The translations under genes were made by a program, and so were the position numbers. DNA of 64,000 nucleotides from Slackia faecicanis (GTDB lineage: Bacteria > Actinomycetota > Coriobacteriia > Coriobacteriales > Eggerthellaceae), in contig NZ_QICB01000003.1 of the NCBI RefSeq assembly GCF_003725295.1, forward strand, positions 211,927 to 275,926, in the 5' to 3' direction. The notes under the pieces are model-generated. The model did no database searches. It was given only the letters and a program-made list of their open reading frames with translations, and was not told the DNA's origin. Position 1 is the first letter of the stretch; every line of letters starts with the position of its first letter. Below are positions 22,841-30,969 of the stretch, piece by piece.

Positions 22841-24823
22841 TTAATACAGCTTAGCGCCGGCGGGAATCGCGGAATCAAGCATGAGCAGATTCAGGCGCTC
22901 CTCGCCCGCTTCCTCATGGATGGCGGAAAGCAGCATGCCGCAAGAATCGATGCCCATCATCTTGCGCGGAGGCAGGTTGGTGATGGCCACGAGCGTCTTG
23001 CCCACCAGGTCTTCGGGCTCGTAGTACGGGTGGATGCCGGAGAGGATCGTGCGGTCTTCGCCGGTGCCGTCGTCGAGAGTGAACTGCAGCAGCTTCTTGC
23101 TCTTCGGAACGGCGATGCACTCCTTCACCTTCACCGCGCGGAAGTCGGACTTGCTGAACGTCTCGAAGTCGACCTCGTCGGCGAACAGGGGCTCCACGGC
23201 CACCTTGGAGAAGTCGATCGTCGGAACCTTGTTGGGCGCGTAGATGCCGGCAGCGGCCTGCTCGTCGGAAGCGGTCTGGCCGCCCTGCTGGGCGCCGAGC
23301 TTCTTCTTGCCTTCGGGGCGCATGTGCGGGAACAGCAGCACGTCGCGGATGCTGGCGGAGTTGGTCAGCAGCATGACCACGCGGTCGATGCCGATGCCGA
23401 TGCCGCCCGCGGGAGGCATGCCGTACTCGAGGGCGCGCACGTAGTCCTCGTCGTATTCCATGGCCTCGTCGTCGCCTTCGGCCTTCTCCTCCATCTGGCG
23501 GGCGAAGCGCTCGGCCTGGTCGACCGGGTCGTTGAGCTCGGAGAACGCGTTGGCGTACTCATGGCCGGCGATGACCAGCTCGAAGCGGTGCGTCAGGCGC
23601 GGGTCTTCCTCGTTGCGCTTGGCCAGCGGGGAAACCTCCACCGGGTAATCGCAGACGAAGGTGGGGTTCACGATGGAATCCTCGCCGATTTCGTCGTAGA
23701 TCTCGGCGATGATCTTGCCCGGGCCCCAGTCCTGCTTGACCTCGATGCCATGCTTGGCGGCATGGGCGGCAAGCTCTTCGACCGGCGTGTCCATGGTCAC
23801 TTCGACACCCAAGACGTCGGAGACGATTTCGGTCATCGGACGGCTCGGCCATGCGCCGAACAGGTCGATTTCCTGGTCCTGGTACAGAATGGTTCCCTCC
23901 AGGCCCACGGCGCGCGCGGCGGCCTTGATGACGCCCTCGGCGAGCTCCTTCATGCCCTCGAGGTCGGAGTAGGCGCGATAGGCCTCCATGGTGGTGAACT
24001 CGGGGTTGTGCGTGAGGTCCATGCCCTCGTTGCGGAAGATGCGGCCGATTTCGAACACGCGCTCGAAGCCGCCGACCAACAGGCGCTTCAGGTGCAGCTC
24101 GGTGGCGATGCGCAGATAGCACTCCTGGTCGAGCGCGTTGAAGTGCGTGATGAACGGCTTCGCGGTGGCGCCGCCCTGAATGGTCTGCAGGATGGGCGTC
24201 TCGACCTCCATGTAGCCGTCGTCTTCCATGTAGCGGCGGAAGGCGGACAGGATGGCGGAACGCTTGCGGAAGGTGTCGCGGACGTCTTCGTTGACGATCA
24301 GGTCGACGTAGCGCTGGCGATAACGCGTCTCTTTGTCGGACAGGCCGTGGAACTTCTCGGGAAGCGGACGGACCGCCTTGGAGAGCAGCACGATCTCACG
24401 CGGAGCGATGGACAGCTGGCCGCGCTGGGTGCGCACCACGATGCCTTCGACGTTGACGATATCGCCCAGGTCGAGACGGCCGAGCAGGTCCCAATCGGAC
24501 TCGGACATGTCGTTGATGCGGCAGAACAGCTGGATGTCGGCAGAGGGGTCGCGCAGCACCACGAAGACGATCTTGCCCTGGCCGCGCTTCGCGATGACGC
24601 GGCCGCCGATCTTCACGACGTCTTCGGTGTTCTCGCCGGCGGCCAGCTCGGCGTATTTCGCCTCGATGTCGGCCGCGTAATGGGTGATTTCGGAATGTTC
24701 CGGATACGGATTCGTGCCGGCATCGATGTACGCCACGCGCGTGGCGAGGCGACGGGCGCGCTCGTCGTTAAGCGTGCCGTCGTCCACAATGGCCTGCTCG
24801 TTTTCGGGAGTGGTTTCGCTCAT
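22841..24823 (-). CDS. lysS: Lysyl-tRNA synthetase fused to a C-terminal tRNA-binding domain
   Basis: Residues about 1-510 are a class II LysRS: an OB fold with GGRVIAKRGQGKIVFVVLRD, motif 2 FEIGRIFRNEGMDLTHNPEFT, motif 3 GGIGIGIDRVVMLL. A linker (about 515-550) leads to a second OB-type domain (SDFRAVKVKECIAVPKSKKL, LPPRKMMGIDSCGMLLSA). This matches the Trbp111/MetRS C-terminal tRNA-binding domain. The enzyme charges tRNA-Lys; the extra domain should raise tRNA affinity. Bacterial LysRS normally ends at about 500 residues, so the 660-residue length reflects a true fusion. ATG at 24823 follows AAGGA. Confidence 0.96.
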   Translation of the reverse strand: MSETTPENEQAIVDDGTLNDERARRLATRVAYIDAGTNPYPEHSEITHYAADIEAKYAELAAGENTEDVVKIGGRVIAKRGQGKIVFVVLRDPSADIQLFCRINDMSESDWDLLGRLDLGDIVNVEGIVVRTQRGQLSIAPREIVLLSKAVRPLPEKFHGLSDKETRYRQRYVDLIVNEDVRDTFRKRSAILSAFRRYMEDDGYMEVETPILQTIQGGATAKPFITHFNALDQECYLRIATELHLKRLLVGGFERVFEIGRIFRNEGMDLTHNPEFTTMEAYRAYSDLEGMKELAEGVIKAAARAVGLEGTILYQDQEIDLFGAWPSRPMTEIVSDVLGVEVTMDTPVEELAAHAAKHGIEVKQDWGPGKIIAEIYDEIGEDSIVNPTFVCDYPVEVSPLAKRNEEDPRLTHRFELVIAGHEYANAFSELNDPVDQAERFARQMEEKAEGDDEAMEYDEDYVRALEYGMPPAGGIGIGIDRVVMLLTNSASIRDVLLFPHMRPEGKKKLGAQQGGQTASDEQAAAGIYAPNKVPTIDFSKVAVEPLFADEVDFETFSKSDFRAVKVKECIAVPKSKKLLQFTLDDGTGEDRTILSGIHPYYEPEDLVGKTLVAITNLPPRKMMGIDSCGMLLSAIHEEAGEERLNLLMLDSAIPAGAKLY

Positions 24824-24934
24824 CTGGCATCCTTCGTCGACTGGTATAGAAACGGTTCGTTCGAACATCAATGGGATTCTAACGTATAACGCCGCGCTTT
24901 CACGACGGGCGCCTCATTATCGCAAATACGGCAA

Positions 24935-24994
24935 GAGCCAGCCGCCCTTCCGCGCCTTCCCGGGAAGCGGGGGCGCGGAAAAAGCGGCTGGCTC
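24935..24994 (-). terminator. Large hairpin terminator after greA
   Basis: GAGCCAGCCGC (24935-24945) pairs with GCGGCTGGCTC (24984-24994). Inside, TTCCGCGCC pairs with GGCGCGGAA, around the palindrome TTCCCGGGAA (24957-24966). It starts 28 bases after the greA stop. Confidence 0.7.
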
Positions 24995-25021
24995 GCTGAG
25001 ATGCAAAAAGCAGATCGGCTG

Positions 25022-25489
25022 CTACTGCTCGATCCTGACGATGGTCATCTCGACCTCGCGACCGGTGGGACCGGTGGTGGTGATGACGTCGTCCTTCTTA
25101 TGGCCGAGAAGCGCAGCGCCCACGGGGCTCTCGTTCGAGATCTTGCCGGAGGCGACGTCGGCCTCGGCGCCGCCCACGATGGTGAAGGTGCGCTCGCGAC
25201 CGCCCATGTTCACGACCACGGTGCTGCCGACGTTCACGCGGGAAGAGCGCTTGGGAACGGCGACGACGGTGGCCTCGGACAAGATCTGGTTGATCTCGGC
25301 AATGCGGGCCTCGACCATGCCCTGCTCGTTTTTCGCGTCGTCGTACTCGGAGTTCTCGGAAATGTCGCCGAACTCGCGCGCGACCTTGATGCGCTCGCCC
25401 ACCTCGGCGCGCTTTTCGTTCTCGAGATAGTGCAGTTCCTTCTCGAGCTTCTCTTTTCCTTCGGGAGTGAGGATGTACTCGTTCGCCAT
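25022..25489 (-). CDS. greA: Transcription elongation factor GreA
   Basis: The 155-residue protein is the normal length. The N-terminal coiled coil carries LTPEGKEKLEKELHYL and the acidic tip motif GDISENSEYDDAKNEQ, which is inserted into the RNA polymerase secondary channel. The C-terminal FKBP-like domain includes YTIVGG-type FTIVGGAEAD and NESPVGAALLGHKKDD. GreA rescues backtracked polymerase by stimulating transcript cleavage. It is flanked by terminators on both sides and so is probably its own unit. Confidence 0.96.
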   Translation of the reverse strand: MANEYILTPEGKEKLEKELHYLENEKRAEVGERIKVAREFGDISENSEYDDAKNEQGMVEARIAEINQILSEATVVAVPKRSSRVNVGSTVVVNMGGRERTFTIVGGAEADVASGKISNESPVGAALLGHKKDDVITTTGPTGREVEMTIVRIEQ

Positions 25490-25540
25490 CGCGCAACACC
25501 TGACCTAGAACTCGCGCGCTCTGCGGCGCGCTTTGCTGAC

Positions 25541-25583
25541 TAAATTAAAAAACGGTATGCCGACAACCGCAGGCATACCGTTC
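25541..25583 (-). terminator. Terminator after tatA
   Basis: AACGGTATGCC (25551-25561) pairs with GGCATACCGTT (25572-25582), followed on the minus strand by TTTTTTAATTT. It is a canonical intrinsic terminator 21 bases after the tatA stop. Confidence 0.9.
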
Positions 25584-25603
25584 GAATGCAAGATTCTTCG
25601 AGA

Positions 25604-25879
25604 CTATTCCTCGTCGGAATCGGCCGCGTTCGCGGTGGTCTTCTTGGCAGAAGAAGCAACCTTCTTTTTACGAACGGGCTTCTCTTCGACCTCTTCCTCG
25701 TCTTCGTCGTCGAGGTCTTCGATTTCCTTCTTCTTGCCGCCGCCCATGCCGTCACGCAGATTCTTCACCGTGCGGCCAAGCGCGCTACCGAGCTTGGGAA
25801 GGTTCTTCGGTCCGAAGATAAGAAGGGCAACAGCAAGGATGATAAGGAGTTCGGGCACGCCGAGTCCAAAAATTTTCAT
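25604..25879 (-). CDS. tatA: Twin-arginine translocase subunit TatA/TatE
   Basis: The 91-residue protein has the TatA layout: a short N-terminal membrane helix (VPELLIILAVALLIFGP), the FGPKNLP hinge, an amphipathic helix (LGSALGRTVKNLRDGM) and a charged tail (EDLDDEDEEEVEE then KK-rich). TatA forms the variable pore for folded, cofactor-loaded proteins. This window contains several Tat clients, namely the molybdopterin oxidoreductase, the flavoprotein and probably the NlpC hydrolase. The start at 25879 has GGAGGAA upstream. No tatC is nearby. tRNA-Pro lies 62 bases upstream. Confidence 0.93.
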   Translation of the reverse strand: MKIFGLGVPELLIILAVALLIFGPKNLPKLGSALGRTVKNLRDGMGGGKKKEIEDLDDEDEEEVEEKPVRKKKVASSAKKTTANAADSDEE

Positions 25880-25941
25880 GTGTTCCTCCGTGATATCGCC
25901 CGTAGAAACGACCGGGCATTCGATTGCGTTCGCGAAAAAGA

Positions 25942-26018
25942 TGGTCGGGACGACAGGATTTGAACCTGCGGCCTCTGCGTCCCGAACGCAGCGCTCTACC
26001 AAGCTGAGCCACGTCCCG
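25942..26018 (-). tRNA. tRNA-Pro (anticodon CGG)
   Basis: The 77-base cloverleaf has acceptor arms CGGGACG and CGTCCCG, discriminator A and an encoded CCA. The D arm is GCTCAGCTTGGTAGAGC and the T arm contains GGTTCAAATCC. The anticodon stem CTGCG/CGCAG encloses the loop TTCGGGA, giving anticodon CGG, which reads CCG proline codons. It lies upstream of tatA on the same strand. Confidence 0.93.
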
Positions 26019-26099
26019 ACATATCGCAAACAGCGCGCTTTATTCTAGCACACTTCCGAAAAAAGCAAAGAGGTTTTTTCAATCTTCTTGAGGAAAGAT

Positions 26100-26159
26100 C
26101 TTTCGTCCGCTTTTCGAGCCGAAAGGCGGACGAAAGCGGGCACGCCGAAGCATGCCCGC
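26100..26159 (-). terminator. Tandem hairpins after the NlpC/P60 gene
   Basis: GCGGGCA/TGCCCGC (26136-26142 and 26153-26159) is followed on the minus strand by a second hairpin CTTTCGTCCGC/GCGGACGAAAG (26100-26110 and 26126-26136). Together they separate the hydrolase gene from tRNA-Pro. Confidence 0.65.
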
Positions 26160-26176
26160 CCGAAAATCGATAGACG

Positions 26177-27442
26177 CTACCAGCGCAGCGCGCAGTAGAA
26201 CTGGCGGTAGGACGAATAGCACACCACCTGACCCGGCTGCGGCGCGTGAATGTAGCTTCCGCCGCCGGCTGCGGCGCAAATGCCCACGTGGCCGCCCGTA
26301 TACAGGACGTCGCCAGGCTGCGCCTGGCCGAGCGAAAGCACATAGCGCGCAGAGGCGTACTGGGCGCCCGTGGTGCGGCCGATGCTGTAGCCGGTCGCGC
26401 TGTAGCAATAGCTGGTCAGGCCGGAGCAGTCCAAACCGACGCCCGGCGTGGAGCCGCCCCAGACGTAAGGAACGCCGAGCTGGGTCTGAGCCACGCCCAG
26501 AGCCGCCGTGTTGGGAACGCCGCCGCCCGAGGACGAGCCGCCGCCGTTGGAGGAAGACCCGCCCGAGGACGAGCCGCCGGACGAAGAGCCTCCGTTGTCG
26601 GAAGACCCGCCGTTGCCGCCGTTGGACGACGAACCGCCCGTGCTGCCGCCGTTGGAGGCGGAGCCGCCGGCATTGCCGCTATTGGAGGAGCCTCCGTTGG
26701 AAGAAGAGCCGCCGGCATTGCCGCCCGAAGGCCGGGCCGCCTGCTGCTCGGCGCGCTGCTGCTCCTGGAACTTGGCTGCCTCTTCGGCGGCCTTGGCCTC
26801 GGCAGCAGCCTCCTGCTCCTGCTTGACCAGGGCTGCGACCTCGGCGTCGAGGGAATCAACCTCGGCCTGGTACTGCGCGACCAGTGCTTCGGCCTCGGTC
26901 TTGATGGCCGAAGCCTCGTCCATCTTCGCCTTGGCGGTATCGGCCTGGGAGGCGTATTCGACGCGCTGAGCCTCGTTGTCTTCGCGCAGCGTCTTGGTTT
27001 CGGAAACGAGCTTGGCATCGTTGTCGTTCAGCGTCTCGAGCGAATCCCAGTTCTTCAGGAAGTCGTCGAACGACGCCGATCCGAGCAGGATGTCGAGGAA
27101 CGTGGTCTGGCCGTTGCGGTACATGCTACGTGCGCGGTCGCCGAGGCGACCCTGCAGCTCGCCGATACGAACGTTGTTCTCGTCGATCTTGGTCTGCGCC
27201 TCGTCCATCTTCGCCTTGGCGACATCATGCTCTTCGAGAGCGGTATAGTAATCGTCGGAAGCCTTGGAAAGCCTCGACTGCATATCGTCAAGCTTGACAC
27301 GCACGGCGTCGGCCTCGGCCTGCTTGTCGGCAGACGTGGGCTCGGCGAATGCAATGCTCGGCACGGCCAGGGAAACGGCGCCGAAAGCGGCTGCGCCTCC
27401 CACGAACGCGCGCCTCGTCAGATGCATTTTCTGCTCAGCCAT
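26177..27442 (-). CDS. Secreted NlpC/P60 peptidoglycan hydrolase with coiled-coil N-domain
   Basis: The 421-residue protein starts with a signal peptide containing twin arginines (HLTRRAFVGGAAAFGAVSLA). A long coiled coil follows (about 38-230), including the conserved RARSMYRNG...FLDILLGSASFDDFL pattern of PcsB/CwlO-type hydrolases. A Gly/Ser/Asn-rich linker (about 235-305) and the NlpC/P60 domain complete it. The catalytic set is Cys339 (DCSGLTSY), His385 (GGHVGI) and His399 (YIHAP). It should cleave D,L-peptide bonds in peptidoglycan during growth or division, held inactive by the coiled coil until activated. ATG at 27442 follows AAGGAG. The Tat route is inference. Confidence 0.92.
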   Translation of the reverse strand: MAEQKMHLTRRAFVGGAAAFGAVSLAVPSIAFAEPTSADKQAEADAVRVKLDDMQSRLSKASDDYYTALEEHDVAKAKMDEAQTKIDENNVRIGELQGRLGDRARSMYRNGQTTFLDILLGSASFDDFLKNWDSLETLNDNDAKLVSETKTLREDNEAQRVEYASQADTAKAKMDEASAIKTEAEALVAQYQAEVDSLDAEVAALVKQEQEAAAEAKAAEEAAKFQEQQRAEQQAARPSGGNAGGSSSNGGSSNSGNAGGSASNGGSTGGSSSNGGNGGSSDNGGSSSGGSSSGGSSSNGGGSSSGGGVPNTAALGVAQTQLGVPYVWGGSTPGVGLDCSGLTSYCYSATGYSIGRTTGAQYASARYVLSLGQAQPGDVLYTGGHVGICAAAGGGSYIHAPQPGQVVCYSSYRQFYCALRW

Positions 27443-27599
27443 ACAAGCTCCTTCTGTTGGATCGATCCTTTTCTAAAGGTCTCATAAAGCGTAACCATAG
27501 CAAAAAACCCTGCGCTCAATGCCGTGAAAGGCGCTCGTACACATACGGGCATCATAAGGCTTCCACATGAAGAAAGAAACGGCGCGGCCCCGAAACCTC

Positions 27600-28352
27600 C
27601 TACGAAAACGCCATGCAGAACGCGTCCAGCAGCAAGATCGCGTCGTGATGGGCCATGCGGTCGACCTCTTCGGCGACAGCATCGCTGCCGGCGACGCCCG
27701 ACAGCTCCAGCGCGATGCGCAAAGGCTCGCCTTCGCCCGTCTTCGCGCGGGCCGCGTCCACGGCGGCGGAGATGCGCTTCGCGAGCGCCGAGGCGTCATC
27801 GCACAGGACGCGAGGCACCGAAGGATCGGTCTTGTCGTCAGGGCCCACGATATGCGCCAGCAGCATGTCCGCATCGGGCGGCACGAGCAGGGTTTCGGCG
27901 CTGACCATCTTGGAACGGGGGTTGGTGGCCATGGCGAGATTCGACATGTACGACGCCACCTTGCGCGTGAAGCCCTCGGTGCCGAACAGGCACACGGCGT
28001 GGTGCTCGAGCACGTCGGCCGCGCGCGCGAAGCCCATGTAGGCGCGCTCTTCCACCTGGGGCTTGTCCATCCAGGCATTGTGCAGGTTACGCAGGATGGC
28101 GTACGTGTTCACGCCGGCGATGCCGTCGGGAACCAGGCCCATGTTCAGCTGGAACTTGCGCAGCGCGCCTTCGGTGTAGGCGCCGAAGGTTCCGCTGACG
28201 CCGCCGCATGCGAACCCGAGGGCCCCCAGGGCCGTCTGCAAAGCCTCGACGTCTTTGCCCGCGAAATTGGGAGTGCGCAGGTACAGCAGGCGCTCGCCCA
28301 GCTCGAACTGGTCGCCTTCCTTATCCTGCCTGTGGATGGTCTCAGAAATCAT
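27600..28352 (-). CDS. Peptidoglycan-binding-domain protein, CwlM-like
   Basis: Residues about 32-90 form a PG_binding_1 domain (KDVEALQTALGALGFACGG, GALRKFQLNMGLVPDGIAGVNTYAIL). The C-terminal 150 residues have the alternating pattern of an amidase_3-like fold but I see no zinc ligands in the right places, so catalysis is doubtful. There is no signal peptide. This recalls actinobacterial CwlM, a cytoplasmic regulator with peptidoglycan-binding repeats and an inactive amidase domain. The gene starts 16 bases after the prenyl synthase stop, an arrangement that suggests co-expression with lipid-carrier synthesis. Orthology to CwlM is inference. Confidence 0.7.
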   Translation of the reverse strand: MISETIHRQDKEGDQFELGERLLYLRTPNFAGKDVEALQTALGALGFACGGVSGTFGAYTEGALRKFQLNMGLVPDGIAGVNTYAILRNLHNAWMDKPQVEERAYMGFARAADVLEHHAVCLFGTEGFTRKVASYMSNLAMATNPRSKMVSAETLLVPPDADMLLAHIVGPDDKTDPSVPRVLCDDASALAKRISAAVDAARAKTGEGEPLRIALELSGVAGSDAVAEEVDRMAHHDAILLLDAFCMAFS

Positions 28353-28368
28353 CGTTCGATCACGCTTT

Positions 28369-29439
28369 CTACTTCAGGCGGTTCACGAAATAGTCCGCCA
28401 TGGAAATCAGCAGGTCACGAGCGGGGCTGGCCTCGAGCATGTCCATCAGGCGAACCTTGGAGACGCTCGTCAGGCTTTCCGCGTAGCTGCGCGCGTATTC
28501 GACCGAGCCGCTTTCGCGCATGATGCCGACCGCCTCGGCCAGAAGGTCTTTGTCGGTCGTCTTGGCGGAAAGAATCTCGATCAGGCGTTCGCGCTTCGGG
28601 GAATTCTGCAGCGCATGCACCACCATGAGCGTGCGCTTGCCTTCGGTGATGTCGCTGCAGTAGTCCTTGCCCACCACGTCGGCGTCGCCTTCGATGTTGA
28701 GCAGGTCGTCTTGGATCTGGAACGCCAAGCCGGTATCGAGGCCGTAGTTGCGCAGGGCCTCGATTTCGGCCTCGGAGCCGCCGCCGATGATGGCGCCGAT
28801 CGCCAGAGGCACCGCGCCGGAGTAATGGGCGGTCTTATGCGTGGCCATGACCAGATAGTCTTCGGGGGTGATGTCGTAGCGTTCGTCGCGCGCCCAGCCA
28901 AGATCGAGCGCCTGACCCTCCACCGTGCGGCGCGTCATCTCGATCAGCTCGCCCACCACGCGCACCTTCACGGAGTCGCTCAGGACGGGGTCTTTGATGA
29001 CGCTGCCGTTGACCAGCGACAATGCAAGATCGCCCGCGTTGATGGCGATGCCCAGGCCCTGCGTCAGATGCAGGCAGGGCTCGCCGCGGCGCAGCGTGGC
29101 CTCGTCGGCGATGTCGTCGTGGATCAAAGCCGCGGTGTGGAAGTGCTCGATCGCGGATGCGGCGGAAACCGCCAGGCGGACGTCGCCGCCCACGGCGAGG
29201 CACGACGCGAAGCAGATCAGCGGACGATGGCGCTTGCCGCCATTCTGGCTATAAGAGAACAGAGGATCGTAGAGATACTTGTCCATGTCGGCATGCGTGC
29301 CGCGCGGAATGTAGGTGTTCACCAGCTCGCCGACCACGCCCGCATAGGAATCGAGATATTCCTCGAACGTCGTCGGAGGATTCTCGATCGCCTCGAAAAG
29401 CTGCTCCATGCTTGCATTTCTCAATTCGGCTGCCGTCAT
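28369..29439 (-). CDS. Polyprenyl (geranylgeranyl/octaprenyl-type) diphosphate synthase
   Basis: The protein of about 356 residues is a trans-isoprenyl diphosphate synthase. It has GGKRHRP (67-73), the first aspartate-rich motif DDIAD (108-112), the KTAHYSG segment, and the second motif DDLLN (244-248), where Asn replaces the last Asp. It condenses IPP with allylic diphosphates to make the menaquinone side chain or a longer carrier; chain length cannot be set reliably here. The start at ATG 29439 is tentative (AGGG nine bases upstream). The longer frame runs back into tRNA-Leu and is not coding. Confidence 0.9.
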   Translation of the reverse strand: MTAAELRNASMEQLFEAIENPPTTFEEYLDSYAGVVGELVNTYIPRGTHADMDKYLYDPLFSYSQNGGKRHRPLICFASCLAVGGDVRLAVSAASAIEHFHTAALIHDDIADEATLRRGEPCLHLTQGLGIAINAGDLALSLVNGSVIKDPVLSDSVKVRVVGELIEMTRRTVEGQALDLGWARDERYDITPEDYLVMATHKTAHYSGAVPLAIGAIIGGGSEAEIEALRNYGLDTGLAFQIQDDLLNIEGDADVVGKDYCSDITEGKRTLMVVHALQNSPKRERLIEILSAKTTDKDLLAEAVGIMRESGSVEYARSYAESLTSVSKVRLMDMLEASPARDLLISMADYFVNRLK

Positions 29440-29522
29440 ACCTCGCAACCCTTTCCATCGTCTGTCCTGCTTTCGGCCCGATCCGGCGAACGGGCCTTCG
29501 CGCGCCGCATGGCTGCGTTCCT

Positions 29523-29548
29523 CGCGGAAAGGGCGGACCCTTCCGCGA
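29523..29548 (-). promoter_or_regulatory. Hairpin in the leader of the prenyl synthase
   Basis: CGCGGAAAGGG and CCCTTCCGCG flank the loop CGGA. It lies 85-110 bases before the start codon at 29439. The role is unknown. Confidence 0.4.
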
Positions 29549-29616
29549 ACAAGCAACGCCGCGGGCGTCGTATGGGCCTTCGCCGTGACGCGAAGGCGCT
29601 GGAACCGGTTCCTATA

Positions 29617-29655
29617 CGGCCCGGTCGGCCGTTCTTGGTAGGAGCGGTGGGACTC
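29617..29655. repeat. Duplicate of the tRNA-Leu 3' end and its flank
   Basis: These 39 bases are identical to 29805-29843, which cover the last 20 bases of tRNA-Leu (including CCA) plus 19 bases of downstream flank. Similarity extends a few bases further with substitutions. The copies are in direct orientation, 188 bases apart. The rest of the 29440-29823 gap holds no coding frame I trust. Confidence 0.85.
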
Positions 29656-29712
29656 CCGCGTCCGCTGCGCGAACGCTCTTCCCCTCGGGCTGAAGCCCTC
29701 GGGCGAATTCCT

Positions 29713-29737
29713 GAAAACCGTCCACAGGACGGTTTTC
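29713..29737. repeat. Perfect inverted repeat between the tRNA-Leu duplicates
   Basis: GAAAACCGTCC-ACA-GGACGGTTTTC has 11-base arms and is flanked by GAATTCC and GGAATTCC. It could terminate the tRNA-Leu transcript, though no T-run follows. Confidence 0.6.
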
Positions 29738-29823
29738 TTGACGGAATTCCACCTTATCGGTTCGAGCCCCTCGCGCCGATGCTCTCCGTCACTCAATTCC
29801 CATGCGGCCCGGTCGGCCGTTCT

Positions 29824-29907
29824 TGGTAGGAGCGGTGGGACTCGAACCCACAAGACCGAAGTCGGAAGATTTTAAGTCTCCTGCGTATGCCATTTCGCCA
29901 CGCTCCC
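29824..29907 (-). tRNA. tRNA-Leu (anticodon TAA)
   Basis: The 84-base tRNA has a long variable arm. Acceptor GGGAGCG pairs with CGCTCCT (one G-U), then A and an encoded CCA. The anticodon loop CTTAAAA gives anticodon TAA, reading TTA/TTG. The variable arm TCCGACTTCGGTCT-type hairpin and T arm GGTTCGAGTCC are present. Its 3' end is duplicated 188 bases away. Confidence 0.93.
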
Positions 29908-29989
29908 GCATATGCGGCTGTGCATCCGGACGCACAGCTTTCAATGATAGCAAAAGCGGTTTTAGCTCGCGCGAAGCCATGAAACGAAC

Positions 29990-30946
29990 TTATTCGGCCG
30001 ATTGGCGGGCGGCGTCGAGCACGATGCCCATCAGGATGTCGCTTTCGCTTGCCGTGAAGCCGTCGACGCCGGCCAGCTCCATGACGACGTCCAAGATGAG
30101 CGCGCCCGCGGGAAACACGCCGGCTCGTTTGGGCTGGATGCCCGGCACCTGCATGCGCTCGGCGAGCGGCATGCGGCCGAGACGCTCTTTGACGCCGTCG
30201 AACTGTTCCCTGCTCACGCGGGCCTTGTGCACCTTCGACGAATCGTAGGGCACGAGCGCATCGCGCACGGCCACCACCGACGTCGGCGTGCCCGCCACCG
30301 CCACCAGGCGGTCGACGTGCAGGTCGGCCTGGGCGAAGAAAGGCGCGAGCGTCTCTGCAGCCCACGCGCGCGCTTCGGCGTATTCGGCCTCGCTCGGCGG
30401 ATCGCCGTGCAAGAAGCGCTCCGTCATGCGGCGGCATCCCACGTCGAACGAATGAAACGCGCGCATGGACACCTCGGGCACCAAGGCTCCCGCGGGCGCG
30501 TCGGCGCGGCCGATCGCGAGCTCGGTCGACCCTCCCCCGATATCGGCGAACAGCAGGTTTTCTCCGCGAAAATCGTTCGATGCGCCGAGAAACGACAGCT
30601 CGGCCTCGCGGCGCCCGGGAATGACCGAAAGGTCGATGCCCACGGCATGGAGGCGCTCGACGAATTCATCGGCGTTTTCGGCATCGCGGCTCGCGCTGGT
30701 GGCCAGGGCCGTCACGCGGTCGACCGGCGTCTGCGCGCCGCATTCGTCGATGATTTCTTTATAGGAAGCGATTACGTCCACGGTGCGCTCGATCGATTCG
30801 ACGGCAAGGCGGCCCGTGGCGTCCACGCCCATGCCGAGATCGGTGATCGTGCTGCGCCTCACCGCCGTATGCACGCCCGAAGCGTCCACGTCGGCCACCA
30901 GAAGGCGGCTCGTTACCGTTCCGATATCGATAGCGGCGATACGCAT
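29990..30946 (-). CDS. Ppx/GppA family exopolyphosphatase/pppGpp phosphatase
   Basis: The 318-residue protein has the actin-like ATPase fold of the family: MRIAAIDIGTVTSRLLVAD, then ATSASRDAENADEFVERLHA, the phosphate-binding LLFADIGGGSTELAIG and VAVAGTPTSVVAVRDALVPYD. Short members of about 300-320 residues lack the C-terminal domain of E. coli Ppx. They hydrolyse polyphosphate and/or pppGpp; which applies here is unknown. It follows the FtsB/DivIC-like gene by 23 bases, an order common in Actinobacteria. Confidence 0.92.
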   Translation of the reverse strand: MRIAAIDIGTVTSRLLVADVDASGVHTAVRRSTITDLGMGVDATGRLAVESIERTVDVIASYKEIIDECGAQTPVDRVTALATSASRDAENADEFVERLHAVGIDLSVIPGRREAELSFLGASNDFRGENLLFADIGGGSTELAIGRADAPAGALVPEVSMRAFHSFDVGCRRMTERFLHGDPPSEAEYAEARAWAAETLAPFFAQADLHVDRLVAVAGTPTSVVAVRDALVPYDSSKVHKARVSREQFDGVKERLGRMPLAERMQVPGIQPKRAGVFPAGALILDVVMELAGVDGFTASESDILMGIVLDAARQSAE

Positions 30947-30969
30947 GGTGGATTCCTCTCGTTAGGGCC

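Noticed and set aside
19915..22854. Very long plus-strand open frame (about 980 codons) opposite clpC
   Set aside because: It is the antisense shadow of clpC in high-GC DNA. There is no ribosome site and no recognisable domain, and clpC is complete and certain.
26500..26740. Gly/Ser/Asn repeat array within the NlpC/P60 gene as a tandem-repeat locus
   Set aside because: The bases vary and the repeat is a protein linker; it is not an exact DNA tandem array.
29440..29853. N-terminal extension of the prenyl synthase running into tRNA-Leu
   Set aside because: The frame crosses the tRNA gene and its duplicate. The WVRVPPLLP-like peptides are translated tRNA sequence, and the real protein starts near 29439.
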